A stretch of 64,000 bases of DNA from Pseudolabrys sp. (GTDB lineage Bacteria; Pseudomonadota; Alphaproteobacteria; Rhizobiales; Xanthobacteraceae). Positions 39,885 through 49,961 of this stretch are shown here, piece by piece. The translations under genes and the position numbers were made by a program. Position 1 is the stretch's first letter; each line of letters starts with the position of its first letter. Under the pieces are notes generated by a model. The model was given only the letters and a program-made list of their open reading frames with translations, made no database searches and was not told the DNA's origin. Location: contig JAICMO010000001.1 of the NCBI GenBank assembly GCA_025929185.1, forward strand, positions 1 through 64,000. The letters are read 5' to 3'.

Positions 39885-40096
39885 GTTTACGATTTTTGGG
39901 CCAAATTCCGGCTCCCGTCAATTCGGCCTCCTGCGATCTCGAGTTAAAACGAGACGAGCATTTCAACACGAGAAGAGGGAATATCGCCGACGCCGTTTGG
40001 GCAGAGTATAACTGGTCAAAACGCCGCAGCGCGGCCGCGGGCATGAGCCGCCGCCTGGACGGAACCTCGACCGGATTTCAGAGCGCGGAAGGAGCT

Positions 40097-40867
40097 ATGT
40101 CATTTTCGCCATTACACCGAAAATTAAAGGCGGTGACGCAAGAGAGTTCGTTGCGCGCAGCCCAAACCTATCTCACCGATCATTTCGGCGATTCATCCAT
40201 AATGGTCTATGAGGCGGGAGGTGGCTCCGACAGCTACCTTCCTCTCGACAGGCTGCAGGTCACCAATGTTCTGGTGGTAGATATCGATTTTGGTCAACTC
40301 AAACGAAATGAATATTCCAAATGGAAAGTAAAAGGCGACGTACAAAGCTGTGCGTTTAAGGAGGGGTCGTTCGACCTTATTGTCTGCTATAACGTCATCG
40401 AACACCTTGACGCGCCGGATGCAGCGATCCGTTTGTTTTATGAGGCGCTCGCTCCTGGTGGCTTGCTATTTATCGGAGCCCCCAACCCCAGTTCGCTCAC
40501 TGGACTCATTACAAAATACACCCCCCATCTCCTTCACGTCGCTTACTACAAGTATTTGAGGGGTTGGGAGGATGCCGGAAAGCCCGGCTTCGCTCCGTTC
40601 CCGACCGTCTACAGCCCAATTGTGAAGCCGGAGCGGCTTAAGAAATTCTGCGTCGAACTGGGATTCCACATCGAGTATTTCTGCGAATATCGCAGCTCCC
40701 ATTACGCGTCGATTGAAGAATCGAATCCTCTGCTTGGCCGGCTGCTCATCGGACTAACCGGAGTGCTCAATGCAATGACGTTTGGAACCCGCGACTTAAC
40801 AAATGGTGATTATCACCTGATTGCGCGGAAATCAGGCTCGACACTCTCGCGTCGCGCGCGCGTCTAA
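40097..40867 (+). CDS. Class I SAM-dependent methyltransferase
   Basis: FDLIVCYNVIEHLDAPDAAIRLFYEALAPGGLLFIGAPNP; start chosen at 40097 because GGAAGGAGCTATG places a strong SD there. Confidence 0.9.
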   Translation: MSFSPLHRKLKAVTQESSLRAAQTYLTDHFGDSSIMVYEAGGGSDSYLPLDRLQVTNVLVVDIDFGQLKRNEYSKWKVKGDVQSCAFKEGSFDLIVCYNVIEHLDAPDAAIRLFYEALAPGGLLFIGAPNPSSLTGLITKYTPHLLHVAYYKYLRGWEDAGKPGFAPFPTVYSPIVKPERLKKFCVELGFHIEYFCEYRSSHYASIEESNPLLGRLLIGLTGVLNAMTFGTRDLTNGDYHLIARKSGSTLSRRARV

Positions 40868-40892
40868 TCCGAACAAATCGATATAGCGGCGA

Positions 40893-42077
40893 TCACGATA
40901 ATTTAGCCAGTTTGGCATGACGTTGCTCCATGATGAGGGCCGCCAAAAGGCCCAAGCTGAAGCCGCCCACCAGGGAAAGGGCGATCGTGAAGAGTACCTT
41001 GGGTGAGCTCGGCGTAAGCGGCGGAAGCGCTTCGGTTACAATGCGGGCGTCCGTCACAGGAAAGGATTGTTGCTGAATGGTTTGAACGTAGCGGCTGAGA
41101 AATCCCTCGTATATCGATTTGTAGGTCTGTGCCTGAGCATCAAGTTCGCGCAGTCGAACTTGGCCTTCACGGGTAGCCGCAGCATTTTCCGATTTAAAAG
41201 TTTCGACAGTCCGGAATGCATTGCTCATCTGCCGTGACAGCTCTTGGATGCGGTCTTGAAGCCAAGCTCCGGCTTGTCGGCTCTGCTCGATCCGTGCGTC
41301 CAGCTGATCCTGAATATACGCCTTTGCCACCTCGTTAGCGATCTTAGCCGCCTTATTCGGATTGACCGACGTAAATGCAATTTCGACTACGTAGCTTTGA
41401 CCCAATCGGCGGACGCTCAAAACGCGTTTGAACTTTGCCAGCGCTCGCTGCAATTTTTCATTTTCGAGATTTTCTCGTGAGGAACGGCCCAACAGATCGA
41501 AGCTTAAGGCAGCTTTGAAGTCGCTCAGCAGGCGCCTGACGGTTGCTATGGTGGGGCGAGTGTTGTCATTTTGCAGGGCGTCAATGCTTGTACTCGCAGA
41601 TGTCAGGAACTGATTTCCCGTGAATTCCGGATCCTCTTCGAGTTTGAGTTTCTGTATTACCGAAAGTGCGATCCGCTCCGCCTTTATTGTCTCGACTTGG
41701 CTTTCCACAACGGCAATGTCGACGAGGGCATCTGGAGCCGTTTCACTTTGAAAGCCATGAGACCGCTTGGTATCCACGACGAGGGCTGCGATCGCCGTGT
41801 AGCGCGCCGGAGCGACCGCCAAATAGAGCAATCCCATACAAAGGAAAAAGCCAACGCACGCGGCAATAACCAATTTGTGCCGCTGCAACAGATTCCAGAT
41901 CAAGAGCAGCGGCCAGTTGTCACGTGGACGATGCTGTTGGACGAAAACGGGCGTCTCTCCCCGTTTCGCCGTCATCAGCATTGGGTCAACCTCGATCTGT
42001 TCACGTGCCGATGCAGCATCATTATTGGCTGTTCGAGTGCGTGTTGGCGCTGTCTTTTTGCTCGGCGTCGCCGACAT
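40893..42077 (-). CDS. Wzz/GumC-like polysaccharide co-polymerase without a tyrosine-kinase domain
   Basis: Two TM segments flanking a coiled-coil periplasmic region; YVVEIAFTSVNPNKAAKIANEVAKAYIQDQL; start uncertain. Confidence 0.88.
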   Translation of the reverse strand: MSATPSKKTAPTRTRTANNDAASAREQIEVDPMLMTAKRGETPVFVQQHRPRDNWPLLLIWNLLQRHKLVIAACVGFFLCMGLLYLAVAPARYTAIAALVVDTKRSHGFQSETAPDALVDIAVVESQVETIKAERIALSVIQKLKLEEDPEFTGNQFLTSASTSIDALQNDNTRPTIATVRRLLSDFKAALSFDLLGRSSRENLENEKLQRALAKFKRVLSVRRLGQSYVVEIAFTSVNPNKAAKIANEVAKAYIQDQLDARIEQSRQAGAWLQDRIQELSRQMSNAFRTVETFKSENAAATREGQVRLRELDAQAQTYKSIYEGFLSRYVQTIQQQSFPVTDARIVTEALPPLTPSSPKVLFTIALSLVGGFSLGLLAALIMEQRHAKLAKLS

Positions 42078-43368
42078 ACTCTGTCCTAATCGCCACTTCG
42101 ACAAGATCGCCGGGTTGAAGTTCGGTGTACTCCTCCGCATCGATGCGCTCACGATGCCCGCCGGCAGTTCGGAAGATCACGAGCTTTGGTCGCCCGCTTT
42201 CGCCATGAGCAAGCTGCGATCGAAGTATTCCGGTATATGCAAGCTTCTCTTTAACGCCTTGTATTTGAGAGCTCAGCTTCTCAAGGTTGACCTTCGCGTC
42301 CTCCAGTTCGCGCACCAGCGTCGATCGTCGCTCTTCAGGCAATTTCTGTAGTTTCCGATTGAGGTCCTGCCGCTCCCTGACAGCTTGGCCGAGCATCGAC
42401 CCGGTCTGCAGAGCGCTCGTGGAAGAAAGCAGCGCCATGCGACGAGCCTCGGTAACGCGTGTGAAGGGAAGCGTGCCTTTCTCCGACAGCGTCCGAATTC
42501 TCTTGAGTTCGTCAAGATCGGCACCAGCCCCGTCCTGCTCTTTTCGCTCTTGATCGGACAAGGTTGTGACGCGTTTGGCTACGGAGTTGATAGCGTTCTG
42601 AAGATATGATTTTTCATTTTCAAAATCGGTCGATCGAAGCCTAAGCTGCTCCGCCTCCGCCTTGGCGATGTCATTCAGGATAGAAAGCGGAACTTGTGGA
42701 ATATCGACCGCCTTATTTTGGTCCAGAGCGCTTTTGTTGTTCTGCAATTCTGCTTGCAATCGGAGCGTGATCGCGAATTGCTTCGCGTACTCCAACTGTA
42801 GCGAATGCAGCTGACTGTTGAAATCTGCGGCGTCCAGAAATGGATTATTCATGCGGAACCGCATGATCTCGTAGCCGCCGGCGAGCGCGATTGCCTGGTG
42901 AACCGTCATTCCCGGTCGATATTCCTGCTCTCCCGGCTTGCTGACGTCTCCATTGAGGTAAACCGGCCGATATTGCGCGACCTTCAAATTGATTTCGTCA
43001 GGTGCAATGACGATCGGATATTCTCGTCCCTCTGGTGAGCGGCGGCGAAACACCTTGGTTGGCAACAGCGCTTGGATTTTTGAGCGCAGATCGGCGAGCG
43101 TTAAACCCGCAGCCGGAAGCTGACCGAGAAGCGAAAACGAGACCTGGCCGTCGAGGCCGATCATGCTTTTTTGGCCAATATCGGGGACGCCGGCCGCCGA
43201 CAATTCGACCACGTCACCGCGTTGTAGATGATACTCCGCTTTGGCCGGCCAAAACGGTGTGAGTACGGCGAAGAATAGGACCAACCAAGCGGCCCTTGAC
43301 GGCACGGTCGGCGCTCGAAATGCGGGACGCGAAAAGCCGGTCATTGCGGCCACGATCCGATCCTCCAC
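42022..43368 (-). CDS. Polysaccharide biosynthesis/export protein (ExoF/Wza OPX-like)
   Basis: YHLQRGDVVELSAAGVPDIGQKSMIGLDGQVSFSLLGQLPAAGLTL and VYLNGDVSKPGEQEYRPGMTVHQAIALAGG SLBB-like segments. Confidence 0.9.
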   Translation of the reverse strand: MEDRIVAAMTGFSRPAFRAPTVPSRAAWLVLFFAVLTPFWPAKAEYHLQRGDVVELSAAGVPDIGQKSMIGLDGQVSFSLLGQLPAAGLTLADLRSKIQALLPTKVFRRRSPEGREYPIVIAPDEINLKVAQYRPVYLNGDVSKPGEQEYRPGMTVHQAIALAGGYEIMRFRMNNPFLDAADFNSQLHSLQLEYAKQFAITLRLQAELQNNKSALDQNKAVDIPQVPLSILNDIAKAEAEQLRLRSTDFENEKSYLQNAINSVAKRVTTLSDQERKEQDGAGADLDELKRIRTLSEKGTLPFTRVTEARRMALLSSTSALQTGSMLGQAVRERQDLNRKLQKLPEERRSTLVRELEDAKVNLEKLSSQIQGVKEKLAYTGILRSQLAHGESGRPKLVIFRTAGGHRERIDAEEYTELQPGDLVEVAIRTEYVGDAEQKDSANTHSNSQ

Positions 43369-43648
43369 GCGTCAGGGGAACTTAACGGCCGCCCGGATGC
43401 TTCCAGCATCCGAGCAATTTGCCGTTTTGTCGTGCGACTGGGCTGAATTGGATTCCCCATTAGCGTGAGGCTTAAAACGCGTATTGCGGTCCTCTGGTTC
43501 CATGATTCTCCGCTGTCAGGGTGCATTTGACCCCCGTTATAGGTGCGCCCGGGGCGGCGCGAATTGCGATCGGTCATAAACCTCGGCACACCCGTGTTGA
43601 ATAGTTCCCATCGTCTGGAAGGCCCCGTTTGCCGGGGCGGATGAGGAT

Positions 43649-44428
43649 ATGACGATGTCTGAAGAGCCGGTGCGCCGTGTGCCACGTGCATTGATCGGGG
43701 GCATCTCAATTGCCGCGCTAAGTCGCGCAGAAACCGCAGATTTGATCATCGCGACGGCGGGTAGGCGGACGCGCCGCCGCGGGCCGCCGCCGTTGTTTAC
43801 CTCGGCGAACGGGGAGGTTCTGTCTCGTTGCGCTCGTTCGACCGAGATTCGGAGACTGTTCTGTGACGCCGATCTCGTGAGCGCAGACGGACAGCCGCTC
43901 GTTTTTGCCTCTCGTTGGCTTTCACAGCGCCCATTGGTTGAGAGGGTTGCGACGACGGACTTGTTTCATGACGTTGCTATCCGTGCTGCCCGCCGGAAAA
44001 TGAGTTTTGCGTTCTACGGCGCAACCGAAGGGGAATGCCAGGCCGCGGTCGACAACGTCCAGCGTCATTACCCGGATGTCCGCATACTGATCCACTCGCA
44101 TGGTTTCCTGGATGATCGGCAGGAATTCGAATTTGTGAAAAAGGTTTCGAAGCTGAAACCGGATATTCTCTGGGTGTGTCTCGGCATTCCGCGCGAGCAA
44201 GCTTTCTACTACCGCAGACGACAGGTTCTGCGGGGTGTCGGCTTGATCAAAACCGGGGGTGGCCTGCTGAACTTCCTCTCAGGCACGGCCAGTCGTGCGC
44301 CGCTCATTTGGCAAGTTAGTGGCTTCGAGTGGCTTTATCGTCTCCTGCGTGAACCTCGTCGGCTTTTTTGGCGTTATGCGCTGACAAATCCACATTCGCT
44401 GATGTTGTTAATTACACAAACGCGATAG
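43649..44428 (+). CDS. WecG/TagA/CpsF family glycosyltransferase
   Basis: LFTSANGEVLSRC, DADLVSADGQPLVFASRW, DILWVCLGIPREQAF, GVGLIKTGGGLLNFLSGTASRAP. Confidence 0.92.
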   Translation: MTMSEEPVRRVPRALIGGISIAALSRAETADLIIATAGRRTRRRGPPPLFTSANGEVLSRCARSTEIRRLFCDADLVSADGQPLVFASRWLSQRPLVERVATTDLFHDVAIRAARRKMSFAFYGATEGECQAAVDNVQRHYPDVRILIHSHGFLDDRQEFEFVKKVSKLKPDILWVCLGIPREQAFYYRRRQVLRGVGLIKTGGGLLNFLSGTASRAPLIWQVSGFEWLYRLLREPRRLFWRYALTNPHSLMLLITQTR

Positions 44429-44448
44429 CGGCTATGGACAGATTCTGA

Positions 44449-45435
44449 ATGCTGAGCTCGAGCTTCGCGCAAACCGACCTCCCGATGGAACCTAGCGCTC
44501 AGATATCGAGCGTAATCTGTATTCCGACGTTTCGTCGCCCCGAGCTTCTTCGCCAAACGCTCCGATCCCTCGTAGCATTGTCCGAAACACCGCGATACGG
44601 ATGTGTTGTCGTCGATAACGATGTAATCGAGCGGGCTGGTGCTCGAGTGGTTGCCAAAATGACATTCGGCTCAATGCCGGTCATGTGCGCTGTCGAGCCG
44701 TCTCAGGGGAACTGCCAAGCAATTAATACCTGCTTTCGTCTCGCACTGTCGCGCTTTCCCCGGGCCGAATACATCCTGATGATCGATGACGACGAGTGGG
44801 CATCTGAGCGATGGCTATTTTGGATGATTACTGCGGCCGAGCTGTCGGGGGCCGACATCGTTGGCGGCCCCGTGTTTCCTGTTTTTTCAGACCCGAGCAA
44901 GCAACACCTAGCCCACCATCCCGTATTTCGTCCTGCATACGATTGCACCGGCGAGGTCCCTACGATCTATGGGACCGGAAATTGCCTCATCCGCAGAAGC
45001 GTGTTCGAAAAGATGGGTGATTCTCCCTTAGACGAGGCATTCACATTTCTTGGAGGCGGCGATACCGATTTCTTTTTGCGATGCGCGCGTGCAGGTTTGC
45101 GATTCTTTTGGGAGCAACGTGCCGAAATCTTCGAACATGTCTCACCCGAAAGGACTACCACACGATGGGTGCTGGCCCGCAGTTTGCGGATCGGAGCGAT
45201 CAACTATTGTGTCGATCGGAAGAAAGGAGGCTTGTACCGATATCGCACTTTCGTGACAATGAAATCAGTAGCGGTGTTGGCGAAATCGATCATTGAGTTC
45301 GTCCCCGCGTTGATCAGAAGCCGCAGCGTGATTATTGCGTCGCATGGCGCCTTTGTCGCGCTGGGACGTCTGCTTGCCGAGGTTGGTCTCGTTCCTCAGC
45401 AGTACAAGAGTCGAAAAGTGCCAACAGGACAATGA
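44449..45435 (+). CDS. Glycosyltransferase family 2
   Basis: VICIPTFRRPELLRQTLRSL, EYILMIDDDEWASERWL. Confidence 0.93.
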   Translation: MLSSSFAQTDLPMEPSAQISSVICIPTFRRPELLRQTLRSLVALSETPRYGCVVVDNDVIERAGARVVAKMTFGSMPVMCAVEPSQGNCQAINTCFRLALSRFPRAEYILMIDDDEWASERWLFWMITAAELSGADIVGGPVFPVFSDPSKQHLAHHPVFRPAYDCTGEVPTIYGTGNCLIRRSVFEKMGDSPLDEAFTFLGGGDTDFFLRCARAGLRFFWEQRAEIFEHVSPERTTTRWVLARSLRIGAINYCVDRKKGGLYRYRTFVTMKSVAVLAKSIIEFVPALIRSRSVIIASHGAFVALGRLLAEVGLVPQQYKSRKVPTGQ

Positions 45436-46727
45436 CCGCCACATCTGCCCAGGAATCATCATGGATCGCGGAAGACGCGGGCGTTCTGGTCCGATCTACG
45501 CTGTTCGTGACCGTCTTTTTGCTAGAGCTGTTGACGCTGCACCCGTTTCCAAGCCTTTCAAATATTGCACTGCTCGAGGCCTGGGAGGCGGGCGATACGC
45601 TCAATCAAATCGTGTACATCAGCCTTTTGGCGGCGGTGCTGATCGTTGCGAGCCGCATCTCGTCCTCAACCCTCTATAGCCTGTTCGGTCGAACCACCAT
45701 TGCGACGTGGATCTGGTTTGCTGCGACGGTGATTTGGTCGAATGATCCGGACCTTTCGGTAAGGCGGCTCGGGTTTGTGATCGTGGTGATGATTACGGCA
45801 GCCTGCGTCCTTCTGCTGCCGATCAGTCTTCGCCACCTCAGCATGCTGCTCGCGACCATAGCAGGAATAACCCTGATCCTCTGCTACTTCGGCGTGGCGC
45901 TCCTTCCCGACCGCTCGATTCACCAAGCCACCGACTATATCGAGCCTCAATTGCATGGAGATTGGCGCGGCTTTTTTGGGCACAAGAACGGAGCCGGCGC
46001 GGTCATGACCATCATGATATTCACCGGGCTCTTCGTGGCACGCACACTGTCAATTCCACTGGGAGTGAGTATTGCAACTGGGGCATTCGTGTTTCTAGTC
46101 TTCTCGCACGCAAAGTCCCCGTTACTGATCTTTCCTGTTGTGATGCTCGTGTCGCTGCTGTGCGGCTTCTGCCGGAGCGCAGCCTGCAAATTCGTGATTG
46201 CTGTCACTCCTTTCATCATCTTCAACGGAATTGGTGTTCTGGGGTCGTATACGGGGTTGCTCGGAGATATCGTTCCCTACGTTCTTAAGGACCCGTCCTT
46301 TACAGGCCGTACCGACGTCTGGAACTTCGCCATTGCACATCTGACCAGCCATCCTTTGACGGGAAGCGGCTTCTTCGCGTTTTGGCGAACGGATGACGTT
46401 TATTTGAGCAACGTCCACGGGATTTGGGCCAACCGAGCATCGAACAGCCATAACGGCATGTTGGACCTCACGTTGACCACGGGCATCGTAGGTCTTGCAC
46501 TGGTGATGATGCTTTTGGTCGTTAATCCGGTTCGGAATTTTCACAATTGCTTGCCGCTGGATGCAAACCGAGAATTGTCGACGTACTTGTTTAAAATTGC
46601 TATGTTCGGGCTTTATCTGAATTGCTTTGAAAGCGTTGCATTCGATCGCGGCAGCGTGGTGTGGTTCTTCTGGATTTTTGCCGTTTTTGGCCTGCGCCTG
46701 TCAGCTCGCGTTCCCCTCGCTATGTGA
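45432..46727 (+). CDS. O-antigen ligase/polymerase family protein (Wzy/ExoQ-like)
   Basis: Multi-TM; WRGFFGHKNGAGAVMTIM, GRTDVWNFAIAHLTSHPLTGSGFFAFW, SNSHNGMLDLTLTTGIVGL. Confidence 0.9.
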   Translation: MTATSAQESSWIAEDAGVLVRSTLFVTVFLLELLTLHPFPSLSNIALLEAWEAGDTLNQIVYISLLAAVLIVASRISSSTLYSLFGRTTIATWIWFAATVIWSNDPDLSVRRLGFVIVVMITAACVLLLPISLRHLSMLLATIAGITLILCYFGVALLPDRSIHQATDYIEPQLHGDWRGFFGHKNGAGAVMTIMIFTGLFVARTLSIPLGVSIATGAFVFLVFSHAKSPLLIFPVVMLVSLLCGFCRSAACKFVIAVTPFIIFNGIGVLGSYTGLLGDIVPYVLKDPSFTGRTDVWNFAIAHLTSHPLTGSGFFAFWRTDDVYLSNVHGIWANRASNSHNGMLDLTLTTGIVGLALVMMLLVVNPVRNFHNCLPLDANRELSTYLFKIAMFGLYLNCFESVAFDRGSVVWFFWIFAVFGLRLSARVPLAM

Positions 46728-47849
46728 CCTATCCTTTCCCAGGATGCGGCGGGCAAAGCGGTCGATGCTTTGATGCCGCCGGATCGTATCCTTCGCCCGA
46801 TCATATGCGACAAGAGGCCAGCCGCGCGACGAGAGCGCGCCAGTGAAGGCAAACAAGGGACTTGGCTTGGCGCCAAGACGGCGCTTGTAGGCTTGATCTC
46901 CGATGGAAAAATCAAAATGGCGGAATCCTTGAGATTGCAGCATTTGCATCGTTCTCACGATTACCAGCCGGCCAGGGGAGCAGTGTGCCCACTCTCGATC
47001 ACCGCTCGAGAGGCGAACCATGACAAAGCTCTTGTTGTGTTTTAGACCAAGGAGAGCCGAGACGATCTCTTCACCTTGCATAAGAGCAGTCAATACGACG
47101 CTATCCGCGGCGATGCCATCCGCGGCAAGGGTCCGGTAGAAGTTTGTGATGTGCGGCTGATCGAGGAGATAGCGACAACCTCGACCTGCAAAACGCGCGC
47201 GCTGATGTTGCTCGATTGCGGTCATAACGCGGTCGATTTCGACAGGATCGGTGATTTGCCGGAATGCCGCACCCTGGTGCCTTTCGAACAACCGCCAACT
47301 GCGGCGCAACTCCTTCCGAAACATCCGCTCCAGTGAACGGAGATAGGTGCTCCAGTCATCGATGACCACGGAATTGCCGCGAACGGCGCAGCTCAGTAGC
47401 GGGGAGACCAGACCGAAAGGATTTACATCTGCTTCGACCCGGTGTGGCATCTTTGTGAGTCGAATAACGTCGTCTTTGCTCAATGCCGAACGCAGCGCGG
47501 CCCAAAGCTCCTTTGCTTCGGCGGGAGTGGTGGGAGCGGCAGGCCCCAGCACCGGAAAATTGTAATCGCTCACGCCGCCGTCCGCGAACTCGACGACTCG
47601 CAGACCGGCAGTTCGGCGGCGGACAAGAGGCAATATTGCTGCGACCGAGCCGGTGCTCCGATGGGTGACCGTGGCAAGCAGCGGTTCGCCCAGTGCGGGG
47701 CCGATGGTTCGGTACCATGATTTTAGAAAAATGGCGCTTTGGAATGCCGTGGCATTGCCCGCCAATTCCGGCTCCGGCAAGCACTCTGCGATGCGGCCGG
47801 CATCCGTCTCGAGGCTTACATGGAAGCGAGAGGCCGCACCCGAAAGCAT
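46701..47849 (-). CDS. GNAT/FemAB-like acyl- or aminoacyl-transferase (CelD/BcsL-like)
   Basis: SAIFLKSWYRTIGPALGEPLLATV; RRSWRLFERHQGAAFRQITDP; GRLVIVRTMQMLQSQGFRHFDFSIGDQAYKRRLGA. Confidence 0.85.
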   Translation of the reverse strand: MLSGAASRFHVSLETDAGRIAECLPEPELAGNATAFQSAIFLKSWYRTIGPALGEPLLATVTHRSTGSVAAILPLVRRRTAGLRVVEFADGGVSDYNFPVLGPAAPTTPAEAKELWAALRSALSKDDVIRLTKMPHRVEADVNPFGLVSPLLSCAVRGNSVVIDDWSTYLRSLERMFRKELRRSWRLFERHQGAAFRQITDPVEIDRVMTAIEQHQRARFAGRGCRYLLDQPHITNFYRTLAADGIAADSVVLTALMQGEEIVSALLGLKHNKSFVMVRLSSGDREWAHCSPGRLVIVRTMQMLQSQGFRHFDFSIGDQAYKRRLGAKPSPLFAFTGALSSRGWPLVAYDRAKDTIRRHQSIDRFARRILGKDRSHSEGNAS

Positions 47850-47855
47850 CGCCGG

Positions 47856-48983
47856 TCACCGTCTGCCTCTATATCGAAAATATTCGATGACAGAGTACAG
47901 CGGCTTTGGACGCATATTTCTATCGAACGGAAGTGGACGGTTAGGCAGCTTATCCGCACGAGTGAAATATATGGGCACCCAAGTATACTTATCCGTGATC
48001 CCCCAGGTTAGAACAGCCGGTGGTGCCGCAACCCCACACACTACATCGAGAAACTCATATGCTTTTGCGGCGACCAGCGCATCTCGCAACTGAATATCGG
48101 CCGGCAGGCTGAAGTCGATCACGTCCAGTTCGGTAACGATGACCTCGAGGCCAAGGCTGCTGATCGCGTGCAGAAATTCCTGCAATCCAACGGAGTCGAT
48201 CTGCCGGTCTGCGTTGATATGTGCCTGAATGCCGACACCATGTATCGGCACTTTGTTATTGACGAGTTCTCGGACGAGGCCAAGGAGTGCGTCGCGCTTG
48301 GATTTAAATCGTGAACCGGCAAACGCAATATCGTACTCATTTATGAAAAGACGTGCGGCCGGATCGGTTTCATGCGCTATCCGAAAGGCAAGCGGGATGT
48401 ACTCTCGCCCGATCTGCTCAAGCCATACTGATTTGCGAAGATCATGGGAGGAGCGCGGATCGTCCGGGAAAGGTTCGTTGACCACATCCCATGAGCGGAT
48501 CGTGCCAGCGTATCGGCCAACGACAGTCCTGATGTGCTGCTCAAGCACCCGCTCAGCTTCTTGGCGCGACGCCATGTCTTTTGTCCAAGCAGGAAGGGCG
48601 GCGTACCAAGCCAGCGTGTGCCCACGCACCCCAATTCCGTGGCGCTTTGCAAAATCCACCACGGCATCCGCCTTATCGAAATTAAAAACGCCTCGCTTCG
48701 CTTGGATGCTTGCCCATTTAAGTTCGCCCTCTGGAACGACCAAGTCGCAATAGCGCGCCACCAGCTCCTGATACGGGTGATCGGTGATCAGCGCGGGAGT
48801 GCGCACGGCGGCGCCATAAAGGAAGTTCGACTGCGAGCTTGCAGGCATTCGTCTGGCAGGCGCCTCAGATTGTGCGAGTGCCATACGGCCTGAAGCCGAT
48901 GAAATGGAAAGCGTAGAGGCGGCCGTTCCAGCGGCGAGAGAACCAAATACAAACTGTCGTCGAGTGTTTGTCATCAGAAGCAA
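47856..48983 (-). CDS. Glycoside hydrolase family 10 (endo-1,4-beta-xylanase-like) with Tat-like signal
   Basis: RGHTLAWYAALPAWT, IRSWDVVNEPFPDD, VIVTELDVIDF catalytic motifs; NTRRQFVFGSLAAGTAAS leader. Confidence 0.92.
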   Translation of the reverse strand: MLLMTNTRRQFVFGSLAAGTAASTLSISSASGRMALAQSEAPARRMPASSQSNFLYGAAVRTPALITDHPYQELVARYCDLVVPEGELKWASIQAKRGVFNFDKADAVVDFAKRHGIGVRGHTLAWYAALPAWTKDMASRQEAERVLEQHIRTVVGRYAGTIRSWDVVNEPFPDDPRSSHDLRKSVWLEQIGREYIPLAFRIAHETDPAARLFINEYDIAFAGSRFKSKRDALLGLVRELVNNKVPIHGVGIQAHINADRQIDSVGLQEFLHAISSLGLEVIVTELDVIDFSLPADIQLRDALVAAKAYEFLDVVCGVAAPPAVLTWGITDKYTWVPIYFTRADKLPNRPLPFDRNMRPKPLYSVIEYFRYRGRR

Positions 48984-48992
48984 TCAATCACC

Positions 48993-49961
48993 TTAGATGT
49001 ACCCAATCGTTTTTCTCATGATGTCTTCGCCGACGGATCGCAATCGTTGTGCAGGCGTGATCGTTCGTTTGTGATCGACACGCAGCGCAGCGGGCAACAT
49101 GGCAATCAACTCGGTCGGGCAGATGCCAGCATGACTTTGAACGACCGCGAACAGACCGGGATCGTTGCATCCGAAGCACGACCCTGCATCCCAGTCATCG
49201 CCCGCAGCCCAAACGTTTGAAGCGCACAGTAAACGCGCGTGCCGAGCGGGCGGCACCGCATGCAGTTGATCGAGCAAACCGTAGTGCTCGGCTACGAGGT
49301 GATAAAGCGTGTATTCAGTCCAGTTAAGATTTATGTTCTTCAGTAGGGTAACTGCCCAGTCCGAGTGGTATAGAATCTGGACGTGATCGAATAATTGTTT
49401 GCAAACCCGGCGCGCCAGAATTGCGGGTGTCACGGACATCCCGGGCACTGTTAAATCAGCGTTCAGATGCAGTAGTTGAGCTGATCCACGCCACCACTCA
49501 GCGTGAACCGCCCTTGGTTCAGGTTCCAGAATCGCCTTACCATCGATTAGTATTTGCTCAGCAGATAGTGGTTTGCACAGAATGACGTCCGGGTCGAGCG
49601 TGAGATAGAACTCGGTATCAATAACATTGGCCGCATATAGTTTGATGAGTTGTTGTCGAAACCAGCCGCTGGTTCTTCTGTATTGATGGAATACAGGTAG
49701 AAATTCGTCCTCAGCCACAATGGTCAACGGCAGGTCGGACCAGCAAGAAAGCGACTTTTCGACGCGTTTCAGTTCGCGCGACGGCACCACGACTAAAATC
49801 GTGCTAAAAAGTCCGGGTGCCGCGTAGGTGCGCAGGGAAGCAAAAAGAATGTCGCAACGCGCTAGATTCGATAGATAATGTCTGCCGAAGGTTTTTAGCG
49901 GCAACACGGCGGCTAAACGCGCGACCACGGGTGTGCTCCCCGCCGTGACGATGAAGTCCAT
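48993..49961 (-). CDS. DUF6492-like protein (putative glycosyltransferase-like)
   Basis: SGWFRQQLIKLYAANVIDTEFYLTLDPDVILCKPL with a DxD-like DPDVI motif. Confidence 0.7.
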   Translation of the reverse strand: MDFIVTAGSTPVVARLAAVLPLKTFGRHYLSNLARCDILFASLRTYAAPGLFSTILVVVPSRELKRVEKSLSCWSDLPLTIVAEDEFLPVFHQYRRTSGWFRQQLIKLYAANVIDTEFYLTLDPDVILCKPLSAEQILIDGKAILEPEPRAVHAEWWRGSAQLLHLNADLTVPGMSVTPAILARRVCKQLFDHVQILYHSDWAVTLLKNINLNWTEYTLYHLVAEHYGLLDQLHAVPPARHARLLCASNVWAAGDDWDAGSCFGCNDPGLFAVVQSHAGICPTELIAMLPAALRVDHKRTITPAQRLRSVGEDIMRKTIGYI

